Part shown: piece by piece, positions 10,289 through 21,904 of the stretch
Position numbering within the stretch: the first letter of the stretch is position 1
How the letters are laid out: each line of letters opens with the position of its first letter
From: Narthecium ossifragum
Taxonomy: Eukaryota > Streptophyta > Magnoliopsida > Dioscoreales > Nartheciaceae
Reading direction: 5' to 3'
DNA length: 64,000 bases
NCBI GenBank assembly: GCA_963920575.1
Contig: OY986971.1
Coordinates: 16,048,492 to 16,112,491 of the forward strand
The notes under the pieces: generated by a model
The model's input: the letters and a program-made list of their open reading frames with translations, nothing else
What the model was told of the DNA's origin: nothing
Databases searched by the model: none
Position numbers and translations under genes: made by a program

Positions 10289-10652
10289 CTTTTTTGCAAG
10301 TCCGCAATCGCGTCATGCAAGCGGTTTTTGTCGGAACAACGAAATCCTTACGCCCGGAGCATGCGCGCCGTGCTATTCGAGATCCGGGCGGGCTTCATTT
10401 CGCCGGCTCCGCGGTGACCCGGATCCTGGGGCGGTGATTTTAGAAGCGCGGGCGCGTAGTAATCCCCGAACGGCGCGAAAGGGGCCCCGCGCTCGAAGAG
10501 GAGAGAGGCTCTGGGGGTTTCGAGTCCCGTCCGGGAACATTGGTGCAGCACAAGAAACCAAATGTGCCACACGGGGCCCGCTTAACGGCCTCGATTCGTC
10601 GCGAGGCGGGCCACGGGTTTCGGATAATAGGAATGGCGGTGCTAATGATTTC

Positions 10653-10772
10653 GGGTGCGATCATACCAGCAGTAATGCACCGGATCCCATCAGAACTCCG
10701 CAGTTAAGCGTGCTTGGGCGAGAGTAGTACTAGGATGGGTGACCTCCTGGGAAGTCCTCGTGTTGCACCCCT
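10653..10772 (+). rRNA. 5S rRNA: 5S rRNA gene, copy 23
   Basis: C20G variant (10672). Spacer B with T to C after the T5 run. Confidence 0.97.
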
Positions 10773-11136
10773 CTTTTTTGCAAGTCCGCAATCGCGTCAT
10801 GCAAGCGGTTTTTGCCGGAACAACGAAATCCTTACGCCCGGAGCATGCGCGCCGTGCTATTCGAGATCCGGGCGGGCTTCATTTCGCCGGCTCCGCGGTG
10901 ACCCGGATCCTGGGGCGGTGATTTTAGAAGCGCGGGCGCGTAGTAATCCCCGAACGGCGCGAAAGGGGCCCCGCGCTCGAAGAGGAGAGAGGCTCTGGGG
11001 GTTTCGAGTCCCGTCCGGGAACATTGGTGCAGCACAAGAAACCAAATGTGCAACACGGGGCCCGCTTAACGGCCGCGATTCGTCGCGAGGCGGGCCACGG
11101 GTTTCGGATAAGAGGAATGGCGGTGCTAATGATTTC

Positions 11137-11256
11137 GGGTGCGATCATACCAGCACTAATGCACCGGATCCCATCAGAACTCCGCAGTTAAGCGTGCTTG
11201 GGCGAGAGTAGTACTAGGATGGGTGACCTCCTGGGAAGTCCTCGTGTTGCACCCCT
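11137..11256 (+). rRNA. 5S rRNA: 5S rRNA gene, copy 24
   Basis: Consensus gene, TATA-like G at -25. Spacer A. Confidence 0.97.
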
Positions 11257-11620
11257 CTTTTTTGCAAGTCCGCAATCGCGTCATGCAAGCGGTTTTTGTC
11301 GGAACAACGAAATCCTTACGCCCGGAGCATGCGCGCCGTGCTATTCGAGATCCGGGCGGGCTTCATTTCGCCGGCTCCGCGGTGACCCGGATCCTGGGGC
11401 GGTGATTTTAGAAGCGCGGGCGCGTAGTAATCCCCGAACGGCGCGAAAGGGGCCCCGCGCTCGAAGAGGAGAGAGGCTCGGGGGGTTTCGAGTCCCGTCC
11501 GGGAACATGGGTGCAGCACAAGAAACCAAATGTGCCACACGGGGCCCGCTTAACGGCCGCGATTCGTCGCGAGGCGGGCCACGGGTTTCGGATAATAGGA
11601 ATGGCGGTGCTAATGATTTC

Positions 11621-11740
11621 GGGCGCGATCATACCAGCACTAATGCACCGGATCCCATCAGAACTCCGCAGTTAAGCGTGCTTGGGCGAGAGTAGTACTA
11701 GGATGGGTGACCTCCTGGGAAGTCCTCGTGTTGCACCCCT
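11621..11740 (+). rRNA. 5S rRNA: 5S rRNA gene, copy 25
   Basis: T4C variant. Spacer C. Confidence 0.97.
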
Positions 11741-12104
11741 CTTTTTTGCAAGTCCGCAATCGCGTCATGCAAGCGGTTTTTGTCGGAACAACGAAATCCT
11801 TACGCCCGGAGCATGCGCGCCTTGCTATTCGAGATCCGGGCGGGCTTCATTTCGCCGGCTCCGCGGTGACCCGAATCCTGGGGCGGTGATTTTAGAAGCG
11901 CGGGCGCGTAGTAATCCCCGAACGGCGCGAAAGGGGCCCCGCGCTCGAAGAGGAGAGAGGCTCGGGGGGTTTCGAGTCCCGTCCGGGAACATGGGTGCAG
12001 CACAAGAAACCAAATGTGCCACACGGGGCCCGCTTAACGGCCGCGATTCGTCGCGAGGCGGGCCACGGGTTTCGGATAATAGGAATGGCGGTGCTAATGA
12101 TTTC

Positions 12105-12224
12105 GGGTGCGATCATACCAGCACTAATGCACCGGATCCCATCAGAACTCCGCAGTTAAGCGTGCTTGGGCGAGAGTAGTACTAGGATGGGTGACCTCCT
12201 GGGAAGTCCTCGTGTTGCACCCCT
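12105..12224 (+). rRNA. 5S rRNA: 5S rRNA gene, copy 26
   Basis: Consensus gene, first of the third 7-unit block. Spacer D with an extra C to A near 12538 that restores hairpin pairing. Confidence 0.98.
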
Positions 12225-12588
12225 CTTTTTTGCAAGTCCGCAATCGCGTCATGCAAGCGGTTTTTGTCGGAACAACGAAATCCTTACGCCCGGAGCATGC
12301 GCGCCGTGCTATTCGAGATCCGGGCGGGCTTCATTTCGCCGGCTCCGCGGTGACCCGGATCCTGGGGCGGTGATTTTAGAAGCGCGGGCGCGTAGTAATC
12401 CCCGAACGGCGCGAAAGGGGCCCCGCGCTCGAAGAGGAGAGAGGCTCTGGGGGTTTCGAGTCCCGTCCGGGAACATTGGTGCAGCACAAGAAACCAAATG
12501 TGCCACACGGGGCCCGCTTAACGGCCTCGATTCGTCGAGAGGCGGGCCACGGGTTTCGGATAATAGGAATGGCGGTGCTAATGATTTC

Positions 12589-12708
12589 GGGTGCGATCAT
12601 ACCAGCACTAATGCACCGGATCCCATCAGAACTCCGCAGTTAAGCGTGCTTGGGCGAGAGTAGTACTAGGATGGGTGACCTCCTGGGAAGTCCTCGTGTT
12701 GCACCCCT
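12589..12708 (+). rRNA. 5S rRNA: 5S rRNA gene, copy 27
   Basis: Consensus gene. Spacer C with a private A to G (TTCGGGATC) near 12800. Confidence 0.98.
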
Positions 12709-13072
12709 CTTTTTTGCAAGTCCGCAATCGCGTCATGCAAGCGGTTTTTGTCGGAACAACGAAATCCTTACGCCCGGAGCATGCGCGCCTTGCTATTCGG
12801 GATCCGGGCGGGCTTCATTTCGCCGGCTCCGCGGTGACCCGAATCCTGGGGCGGTGATTTTAGAAGCGCGGGCGCGTAGTAATCCCCGAACGGCGCGAAA
12901 GGGGCCCCGCGCTCGAAGAGGAGAGAGGCTCGGGGGGTTTCGAGTCCCGTCCGGGAACATGGGTGCAGCACAAGAAACCAAATGTGCCACACGGGGCCCG
13001 CTTAACGGCCGCGATTCGTCGCGAGGCGGGCCACGGGTTTCGGATAATAGGAATGGCGGTGCTAATGATTTC

Positions 13073-13192
13073 GGGTGCGATCATACCAGCACTAATGCAC
13101 CGGATCCCATCAGAACTCCGCAGTTAAGCGTGCTTGGGCGAGAGTAGTACTAGGATGGGTGACCTCCTGGGAAGTCCTCGTGTTGCACCCCT
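13073..13192 (+). rRNA. 5S rRNA: 5S rRNA gene, copy 28
   Basis: Consensus gene. Spacer D. Confidence 0.98.
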
Positions 13193-13556
13193 CTTTTTTG
13201 CAAGTCCGCAATCGCGTCATGCAAGCGGTTTTTGTCGGAACAACGAAATCCTTACGCCCGGAGCATGCGCGCCGTGCTATTCGAGATCCGGGCGGGCTTC
13301 ATTTCGCCGGCTCCGCGGTGACCCGGATCCTGGGGCGGTGATTTTAGAAGCGCGGGCGCGTAGTAATCCCCGAACGGCGCGAAAGGGGCCCCGCGCTCGA
13401 AGAGGAGAGAGGCTCTGGGGGTTTCGAGTCCCGTCCGGGAACATTGGTGCAGCACAAGAAACCAAATGTGCCACACGGGGCCCGCTTAACGGCCTCGATT
13501 CGTCGCGAGGCGGGCCACGGGTTTCGGATAATAGGAATGGCGGTGCTAATGATTTC

Positions 13557-13676
13557 GGGTGCGATCATACCAGCACTAATGCACCGGATCCCATCAGAAC
13601 TCCGCAGTTAAGCGTGCTTGGGCGAGAGTAGTACTAGGATGGGTGACCTCCTGGGAAGTCCTCGAGTTGCACCCCT
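13557..13676 (+). rRNA. 5S rRNA: 5S rRNA gene, copy 29
   Basis: T109A variant (13665), as in copy 22. Spacer D. Confidence 0.97.
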
Positions 13677-14040
13677 CTTTTTTGCAAGTCCGCAATCGCG
13701 TCATGCAAGCGGTTTTTGTCGGAACAACGAAATCCTTACGCCCGGAGCATGCGCGCCGTGCTATTCGAGATCCGGGCGGGCTTCATTTCGCCGGCTCCGC
13801 GGTGACCCGGATCCTGGGGCGGTGATTTTAGAAGCGCGGGCGCGTAGTAATCCCCGAACGGCGCGAAAGGGGCCCCGCGCTCGAAGAGGAGAGAGGCTCT
13901 GGGGGTTTCGAGTCCCGTCCGGGAACATTGGTGCAGCACAAGAAACCAAATGTGCCACACGGGGCCCGCTTAACGGCCTCGATTCGTCGCGAGGCGGGCC
14001 ACGGGTTTCGGATAATAGGAATGGCGGTGCTAATGATTTC

Positions 14041-14160
14041 GGGTGCGATCATACCAGCAGTAATGCACCGGATCCCATCAGAACTCCGCAGTTAAGCGTG
14101 CTTGGGCGAGAGTAGTACTAGGATGGGTGACCTCCTGGGAAGTCCTCGTGTTGCACCCCT
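14041..14160 (+). rRNA. 5S rRNA: 5S rRNA gene, copy 30
   Basis: C20G variant (14060). Spacer B with T to C after the T5 run. Confidence 0.97.
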
Positions 14161-14524
14161 CTTTTTTGCAAGTCCGCAATCGCGTCATGCAAGCGGTTTT
14201 TGCCGGAACAACGAAATCCTTACGCCCGGAGCATGCGCGCCGTGCTATTCGAGATCCGGGCGGGCTTCATTTCGCCGGCTCCGCGGTGACCCGGATCCTG
14301 GGGCGGTGATTTTAGAAGCGCGGGCGCGTAGTAATCCCCGAACGGCGCGAAAGGGGCCCCGCGCTCGAAGAGGAGAGAGGCTCTGGGGGTTTCGAGTCCC
14401 GTCCGGGAACATTGGTGCAGCACAAGAAACCAAATGTGCAACACGGGGCCCGCTTAACGGCCGCGATTCGTCGCGAGGCGGGCCACGGGTTTCGGATAAG
14501 AGGAATGGCGGTGCTAATGATTTC

Positions 14525-14644
14525 GGGTGCGATCATACCAGCACTAATGCACCGGATCCCATCAGAACTCCGCAGTTAAGCGTGCTTGGGCGAGAGTAGT
14601 ACTAGGATGGGTGACCTCCTGGGAAGTCCTCGTGTTGCACCCCT
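14525..14644 (+). rRNA. 5S rRNA: 5S rRNA gene, copy 31
   Basis: Consensus gene, TATA-like G at -25. Spacer A. Confidence 0.97.
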
Positions 14645-15008
14645 CTTTTTTGCAAGTCCGCAATCGCGTCATGCAAGCGGTTTTTGTCGGAACAACGAAA
14701 TCCTTACGCCCGGAGCATGCGCGCCGTGCTATTCGAGATCCGGGCGGGCTTCATTTCGCCGGCTCCGCGGTGACCCGGATCCTGGGGCGGTGATTTTAGA
14801 AGCGCGGGCGCGTAGTAATCCCCGAACGGCGCGAAAGGGGCCCCGCGCTCGAAGAGGAGAGAGGCTCGGGGGGTTTCGAGTCCCGTCCGGGAACATGGGT
14901 GCAGCACAAGAAACCAAATGTGCCACACGGGGCCCGCTTAACGGCCGCGATTCGTCGCGAGGCGGGCCACGGGTTTCGGATAATAGGAATGGCGGTGCTA
15001 ATGATTTC

Positions 15009-15128
15009 GGGCGCGATCATACCAGCACTAATGCACCGGATCCCATCAGAACTCCGCAGTTAAGCGTGCTTGGGCGAGAGTAGTACTAGGATGGGTGACC
15101 TCCTGGGAAGTCCTCGTGTTGCACCCCT
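15009..15128 (+). rRNA. 5S rRNA: 5S rRNA gene, copy 32
   Basis: T4C variant. Spacer C but with G at u202, unlike earlier C spacers. Confidence 0.97.
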
Positions 15129-15492
15129 CTTTTTTGCAAGTCCGCAATCGCGTCATGCAAGCGGTTTTTGTCGGAACAACGAAATCCTTACGCCCGGAGC
15201 ATGCGCGCCGTGCTATTCGAGATCCGGGCGGGCTTCATTTCGCCGGCTCCGCGGTGACCCGAATCCTGGGGCGGTGATTTTAGAAGCGCGGGCGCGTAGT
15301 AATCCCCGAACGGCGCGAAAGGGGCCCCGCGCTCGAAGAGGAGAGAGGCTCGGGGGGTTTCGAGTCCCGTCCGGGAACATGGGTGCAGCACAAGAAACCA
15401 AATGTGCCACACGGGGCCCGCTTAACGGCCGCGATTCGTCGCGAGGCGGGCCACGGGTTTCGGATAATAGGAATGGCGGTGCTAATGATTTC

Positions 15493-15612
15493 GGGTGCGA
15501 TCATACCAGCACTAATGCACCGGATCCCATCAGAACTCCGCAGTTAAGCGTGCTTGGGCGAGAGTAGTACTAGGATGGGTGACCTCCTGGGAAGTCCTCG
15601 TGTTGCACCCCT
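15493..15612 (+). rRNA. 5S rRNA: 5S rRNA gene, copy 33
   Basis: Consensus gene. Spacer J with u198 T and u400 A. Confidence 0.98.
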
Positions 15613-15976
15613 CTTTTTTGCAAGTCCGCAATCGCGTCATGCAAGCGGTTTTTGTCGGAACAACGAAATCCTTACGCCCGGAGCATGCGTGCCGTGCTAT
15701 TCGAGATCCGGGCGGGCTTCATTTCGCCGGCTCCGCGGTGACCCGGATCCTGGGGCGGTGATTTTAGAAGCGCGGGCGCGTAGTAATCCCCGAACGGCGC
15801 GAAAGGGGCCCCGCGCTCGAAGAGGAGAGAGGCTCGGCGGGTTTCGAGTCCCGTCCGGGAACATTGGTGCAGCACAAGAAACCAAATGTGCAACACGGGG
15901 CCCGCTTAACGGCCGCGATTCGTCGCGAGGCGGGCCACGGGTTTCGGATAATAGGAATGGCGGTGCTAATGATTTC

Positions 15977-16096
15977 GGGTGCGATCATACCAGCACTAAT
16001 GCACCGGATCCCATCAGAACTCCGCAGTTAAGCGTGCTTGGGCGAGAGTAGTACTAGGATGGGTGACCTCCTGGGAAGTCCTCGTGTTGCACCCCT
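15977..16096 (+). rRNA. 5S rRNA: 5S rRNA gene, copy 34
   Basis: Consensus gene. Spacer J with u198 C and u400 C. Confidence 0.98.
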
Positions 16097-16460
16097 CTTT
16101 TTTGCAAGTCCGCAATCGCGTCATGCAAGCGGTTTTTGTCGGAACAACGAAATCCTTACGCCCGGAGCATGCGCGCCGTGCTATTCGAGATCCGGGCGGG
16201 CTTCATTTCGCCGGCTCCGCGGTGACCCGGATCCTGGGGCGGTGATTTTAGAAGCGCGGGCGCGTAGTAATCCCCGAACGGCGCGAAAGGGGCCCCGCGC
16301 TCGAAGAGGAGAGAGGCTCGGCGGGTTTCGAGTCCCGTCCGGGAACATTGGTGCAGCACAAGAAACCAAATGTGCCACACGGGGCCCGCTTAACGGCCGC
16401 GATTCGTCGCGAGGCGGGCCACGGGTTTCGGATAATAGGAATGGCGGTGCTAATGATTTC

Positions 16461-16580
16461 GGGTGCGATCATACCAGCACTAATGCACCGGATCCCATCA
16501 GAACTCCGCAGTTAAGCGTGCTTGGGCGAGAGTAGTACTAGGATGGGTGACCTCCTGGGAAGTCCTCGTGTTGCACCCCT
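16461..16580 (+). rRNA. 5S rRNA: 5S rRNA gene, copy 35
   Basis: Consensus gene. Spacer D. Confidence 0.98.
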
Positions 16581-16944
16581 CTTTTTTGCAAGTCCGCAAT
16601 CGCGTCATGCAAGCGGTTTTTGTCGGAACAACGAAATCCTTACGCCCGGAGCATGCGCGCCGTGCTATTCGAGATCCGGGCGGGCTTCATTTCGCCGGCT
16701 CCGCGGTGACCCGGATCCTGGGGCGGTGATTTTAGAAGCGCGGGCGCGTAGTAATCCCCGAACGGCGCGAAAGGGGCCCCGCGCTCGAAGAGGAGAGAGG
16801 CTCTGGGGGTTTCGAGTCCCGTCCGGGAACATTGGTGCAGCACAAGAAACCAAATGTGCCACACGGGGCCCGCTTAACGGCCTCGATTCGTCGCGAGGCG
16901 GGCCACGGGTTTCGGATAATAGGAATGGCGGTGCTAATGATTTC

Positions 16945-17064
16945 GGGTGCGATCATACCAGCACTAATGCACCGGATCCCATCAGAACTCCGCAGTTAAG
17001 CGTGCTTGGGCGAGAGTAGTACTAGGATGGGTGACCTCCTGGGAAGTCCTCGTGTTGCACCCCT
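16945..17064 (+). rRNA. 5S rRNA: 5S rRNA gene, copy 36
   Basis: Consensus gene. Spacer A with a private C to A near 17353. Confidence 0.98.
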
Positions 17065-17428
17065 CTTTTTTGCAAGTCCGCAATCGCGTCATGCAAGCGG
17101 TTTTTGTCGGAACAACGAAATCCTTACGCCCGGAGCATGCGCGCCGTGCTATTCGAGATCCGGGCGGGCTTCATTTCGCCGGCTCCGCGGTGACCCGGAT
17201 CCTGGGGCGGTGATTTTAGAAGCGCGGGCGCGTAGTAATCCCCGAACGGCGCGAAAGGGGCCCCGCGCTCGAAGAGGAGAGAGGCTCGGGGGGTTTCGAG
17301 TCCCGTCCGGGAACATGGGTGCAGCACAAGAAACCAAATGTGCCACACGGGGACCGCTTAACGGCCGCGATTCGTCGCGAGGCGGGCCACGGGTTTCGGA
17401 TAATAGGAATGGCGGTGCTAATGATTTC

Positions 17429-17548
17429 GGGCGCGATCATACCAGCACTAATGCACCGGATCCCATCAGAACTCCGCAGTTAAGCGTGCTTGGGCGAGAG
17501 TAGTACTAGGATGGGTGACCTCCTGGGAAGTCCTCGTGTTGCACCCCT
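17429..17548 (+). rRNA. 5S rRNA: 5S rRNA gene, copy 37
   Basis: T4C variant. Spacer C with G at u202. Confidence 0.97.
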
Positions 17549-17912
17549 CTTTTTTGCAAGTCCGCAATCGCGTCATGCAAGCGGTTTTTGTCGGAACAAC
17601 GAAATCCTTACGCCCGGAGCATGCGCGCCGTGCTATTCGAGATCCGGGCGGGCTTCATTTCGCCGGCTCCGCGGTGACCCGAATCCTGGGGCGGTGATTT
17701 TAGAAGCGCGGGCGCGTAGTAATCCCCGAACGGCGCGAAAGGGGCCCCGCGCTCGAAGAGGAGAGAGGCTCGGGGGGTTTCGAGTCCCGTCCGGGAACAT
17801 GGGTGCAGCACAAGAAACCAAATGTGCCACACGGGGCCCGCTTAACGGCCGCGATTCGTCGCGAGGCGGGCCACGGGTTTCGGATAATAGGAATGGCGGT
17901 GCTAATGATTTC

Positions 17913-18032
17913 GGGTGCGATCATACCAGCACTAATGCACCGGATCCCATCAGAACTCCGCAGTTAAGCGTGCTTGGGCGAGAGTAGTACTAGGATGGGT
18001 GACCTCCTGGGAAGTCCTCGTGTTGCACCCCT
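17913..18032 (+). rRNA. 5S rRNA: 5S rRNA gene, copy 38
   Basis: Consensus gene. Spacer K with u198 T. Confidence 0.98.
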
Positions 18033-18396
18033 CTTTTTTGCAAGTCCGCAATCGCGTCATGCAAGCGGTTTTTGTCGGAACAACGAAATCCTTACGCCCG
18101 GAGCATGCGTGCCGTGCTATTCGAGATCCGGGCGGGCTTCATTTCGCCGGCTCCGCGGTGACCCGGATCCTGGGGCGGTGATTTTAGAAGCGCGGGCGCG
18201 TAGTAATCCCCGAACGGCGCGAAAGGGGCCCCGCGCTTGAAGAGGAGAGAGGCTCTGGGGGTTTCGAGTCCCGTCCGGGAACATTGGTGCAGCACAAGAA
18301 ACCAAATGTGCAACACGGGGCCCGCTTAACGGCCGCGATTCGTCGCGAGGCGGGCCACGGGTTTCGGATAATAGGAATGGCGGTGCTAATGATTTC

Positions 18397-18516
18397 GGGT
18401 GCGATCATACCAGCACTAATGCACCGGATCCCATCAGAACTCCGCAGTTAAGCGTGCTTGGGCGAGAGTAGTACTAGGATGGGTGACCTCCTGGGAAGTC
18501 CTCGTGTTGCACCCCT
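18397..18516 (+). rRNA. 5S rRNA: 5S rRNA gene, copy 39
   Basis: Consensus gene. Spacer K with u198 T; the unit looks identical to unit 38. Confidence 0.98.
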
Positions 18517-18880
18517 CTTTTTTGCAAGTCCGCAATCGCGTCATGCAAGCGGTTTTTGTCGGAACAACGAAATCCTTACGCCCGGAGCATGCGTGCCGTG
18601 CTATTCGAGATCCGGGCGGGCTTCATTTCGCCGGCTCCGCGGTGACCCGGATCCTGGGGCGGTGATTTTAGAAGCGCGGGCGCGTAGTAATCCCCGAACG
18701 GCGCGAAAGGGGCCCCGCGCTTGAAGAGGAGAGAGGCTCTGGGGGTTTCGAGTCCCGTCCGGGAACATTGGTGCAGCACAAGAAACCAAATGTGCAACAC
18801 GGGGCCCGCTTAACGGCCGCGATTCGTCGCGAGGCGGGCCACGGGTTTCGGATAATAGGAATGGCGGTGCTAATGATTTC

Positions 18881-19000
18881 GGGTGCGATCATACCAGCAC
18901 TAATGCACCGGATCCCATCAGAACTCCGCAGTTAAGCGTGCTTGGGCGAGAGTAGTACTAGGATGGGTGACCTCCTGGGAAGTCCTCGTGTTGCACCCCT
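18881..19000 (+). rRNA. 5S rRNA: 5S rRNA gene, copy 40
   Basis: Consensus gene. Spacer J as in unit 34. Confidence 0.98.
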
Positions 19001-19364
19001 CTTTTTTGCAAGTCCGCAATCGCGTCATGCAAGCGGTTTTTGTCGGAACAACGAAATCCTTACGCCCGGAGCATGCGCGCCGTGCTATTCGAGATCCGGG
19101 CGGGCTTCATTTCGCCGGCTCCGCGGTGACCCGGATCCTGGGGCGGTGATTTTAGAAGCGCGGGCGCGTAGTAATCCCCGAACGGCGCGAAAGGGGCCCC
19201 GCGCTCGAAGAGGAGAGAGGCTCGGCGGGTTTCGAGTCCCGTCCGGGAACATTGGTGCAGCACAAGAAACCAAATGTGCCACACGGGGCCCGCTTAACGG
19301 CCGCGATTCGTCGCGAGGCGGGCCACGGGTTTCGGATAATAGGAATGGCGGTGCTAATGATTTC

Positions 19365-19484
19365 GGGTGCGATCATACCAGCACTAATGCACCGGATCCC
19401 ATCAGAACTCCGCAGTTAAGCGTGCTTGGGCGAGAGTAGTACTAGGATGGGTGACCTCCTGGGAAGTCCTCGTGTTGCACCCCT
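19365..19484 (+). rRNA. 5S rRNA: 5S rRNA gene, copy 41
   Basis: Consensus gene. Spacer K with u198 C. Confidence 0.98.
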
Positions 19485-19848
19485 CTTTTTTGCAAGTCCG
19501 CAATCGCGTCATGCAAGCGGTTTTTGTCGGAACAACGAAATCCTTACGCCCGGAGCATGCGCGCCGTGCTATTCGAGATCCGGGCGGGCTTCATTTCGCC
19601 GGCTCCGCGGTGACCCGGATCCTGGGGCGGTGATTTTAGAAGCGCGGGCGCGTAGTAATCCCCGAACGGCGCGAAAGGGGCCCCGCGCTTGAAGAGGAGA
19701 GAGGCTCTGGGGGTTTCGAGTCCCGTCCGGGAACATTGGTGCAGCACAAGAAACCAAATGTGCAACACGGGGCCCGCTTAACGGCCGCGATTCGTCGCGA
19801 GGCGGGCCACGGGTTTCGGATAATAGGAATGGCGGTGCTAATGATTTC

Positions 19849-19968
19849 GGGCGCGATCATACCAGCACTAATGCACCGGATCCCATCAGAACTCCGCAGT
19901 TAAGCGTGCTTGGGCGAGAGTAGTACTAGGATGGGTGACCTCCTGGGAAGTCCTCGTGTTGCACCCCT
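19849..19968 (+). rRNA. 5S rRNA: 5S rRNA gene, copy 42
   Basis: T4C variant, the only one preceded by a K spacer. Spacer K follows. Confidence 0.97.
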
Positions 19969-20332
19969 CTTTTTTGCAAGTCCGCAATCGCGTCATGCAA
20001 GCGGTTTTTGTCGGAACAACGAAATCCTTACGCCCGGAGCATGCGCGCCGTGCTATTCGAGATCCGGGCGGGCTTCATTTCGCCGGCTCCGCGGTGACCC
20101 GGATCCTGGGGCGGTGATTTTAGAAGCGCGGGCGCGTAGTAATCCCCGAACGGCGCGAAAGGGGCCCCGCGCTTGAAGAGGAGAGAGGCTCTGGGGGTTT
20201 CGAGTCCCGTCCGGGAACATTGGTGCAGCACAAGAAACCAAATGTGCAACACGGGGCCCGCTTAACGGCCGCGATTCGTCGCGAGGCGGGCCACGGGTTT
20301 CGGATAATAGGAATGGCGGTGCTAATGATTTC

Positions 20333-20452
20333 GGGTGCGATCATACCAGCACTAATGCACCGGATCCCATCAGAACTCCGCAGTTAAGCGTGCTTGGGCG
20401 AGAGTAGTACTAGGATGGGTGACCTCCTGGGAAGTCCTCGTGTTGCACCCCT
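20333..20452 (+). rRNA. 5S rRNA: 5S rRNA gene, copy 43
   Basis: Consensus gene. Hybrid spacer with u198 T, u254 A, u326 T and u346 C. Confidence 0.98.
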
Positions 20453-20816
20453 CTTTTTTGCAAGTCCGCAATCGCGTCATGCAAGCGGTTTTTGTCGGAA
20501 CAACGAAATCCTTACGCCCGGAGCATGCGTGCCGTGCTATTCGAGATCCGGGCGGGCTTCATTTCGCCGGCTCCGCGGTGACCCGAATCCTGGGGCGGTG
20601 ATTTTAGAAGCGCGGGCGCGTAGTAATCCCCGAACGGCGCGAAAGGGGCCCCGCGCTTGAAGAGGAGAGAGGCTCGGCGGGTTTCGAGTCCCGTCCGGGA
20701 ACATTGGTGCAGCACAAGAAACCAAATGTGCAACACGGGGCCCGCTTAACGGCCGCGATTCGTCGCGAGGCGGGCCACGGGTTTCGGATAATAGGAATGG
20801 CGGTGCTAATGATTTC

Positions 20817-20936
20817 GGGTGCGATCATACCAGCACTAATGCACCGGATCCCATCAGAACTCCGCAGTTAAGCGTGCTTGGGCGAGAGTAGTACTAGGAT
20901 GGGTGACCTCCTGGGAAGTCCTCGTGTTGCACCCCT
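20817..20936 (+). rRNA. 5S rRNA: 5S rRNA gene, copy 44
   Basis: Consensus gene. Spacer D. Confidence 0.98.
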
Positions 20937-21300
20937 CTTTTTTGCAAGTCCGCAATCGCGTCATGCAAGCGGTTTTTGTCGGAACAACGAAATCCTTACG
21001 CCCGGAGCATGCGCGCCGTGCTATTCGAGATCCGGGCGGGCTTCATTTCGCCGGCTCCGCGGTGACCCGGATCCTGGGGCGGTGATTTTAGAAGCGCGGG
21101 CGCGTAGTAATCCCCGAACGGCGCGAAAGGGGCCCCGCGCTCGAAGAGGAGAGAGGCTCTGGGGGTTTCGAGTCCCGTCCGGGAACATTGGTGCAGCACA
21201 AGAAACCAAATGTGCCACACGGGGCCCGCTTAACGGCCTCGATTCGTCGCGAGGCGGGCCACGGGTTTCGGATAATAGGAATGGCGGTGCTAATGATTTC

Positions 21301-21420
21301 GGGTGCGATCATACCAGCACTAATGCACCGGATCCCATCAGAACTCCGCAGTTAAGCGTGCTTGGGCGAGAGTAGTACTAGGATGGGTGACCTCCTGGGA
21401 AGTCCTCGTGTTGCACCCCT
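21301..21420 (+). rRNA. 5S rRNA: 5S rRNA gene, copy 45
   Basis: Consensus gene. Spacer D. Confidence 0.98.
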
Positions 21421-21784
21421 CTTTTTTGCAAGTCCGCAATCGCGTCATGCAAGCGGTTTTTGTCGGAACAACGAAATCCTTACGCCCGGAGCATGCGCGC
21501 CGTGCTATTCGAGATCCGGGCGGGCTTCATTTCGCCGGCTCCGCGGTGACCCGGATCCTGGGGCGGTGATTTTAGAAGCGCGGGCGCGTAGTAATCCCCG
21601 AACGGCGCGAAAGGGGCCCCGCGCTCGAAGAGGAGAGAGGCTCTGGGGGTTTCGAGTCCCGTCCGGGAACATTGGTGCAGCACAAGAAACCAAATGTGCC
21701 ACACGGGGCCCGCTTAACGGCCTCGATTCGTCGCGAGGCGGGCCACGGGTTTCGGATAATAGGAATGGCGGTGCTAATGATTTC

Positions 21785-21904
21785 GGGTGCGATCATACCA
21801 GCACTAATGCACCGGATCCCATCAGAACTCCGCAGTTAAGCGTGCTTGGGCGAGAGTAGTACTAGGATGGGTGACCTCCTGGGAAGTCCTCGTGTTGCAC
21901 CCCT
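21785..21904 (+). rRNA. 5S rRNA: 5S rRNA gene, copy 46
   Basis: Consensus gene. Spacer A. Confidence 0.98.

Larger units (their letters stand above)
5329..15492 (+). repeat. 7-unit higher-order repeat, three copies of 3388 bases
   Basis: Units 12-18, 19-25 and 26-32 share the spacer order D, C, D, D, B, A, C. Block starts are 5329, 8717 and 12105. Linked private markers repeat in step. C20G appears in copies 16, 23 and 30, followed by a T to C after the T5 run in the same units. T109A is present in copies 22 and 29 but not in copy 15. Confidence 0.88.
15493..21784 (+). repeat. Irregular mosaic stretch of 13 units (33-45)
   Basis: Spacers run J, J, D, A, C, K, K, J, K, K, J/K hybrid, D, D. 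The markers u198 T, u326 T, u346 C and u400 A are combined differently in neighbouring units, and these J and K markers do not occur elsewhere in the window. No fixed multi-unit period is visible here. Confidence 0.75.
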
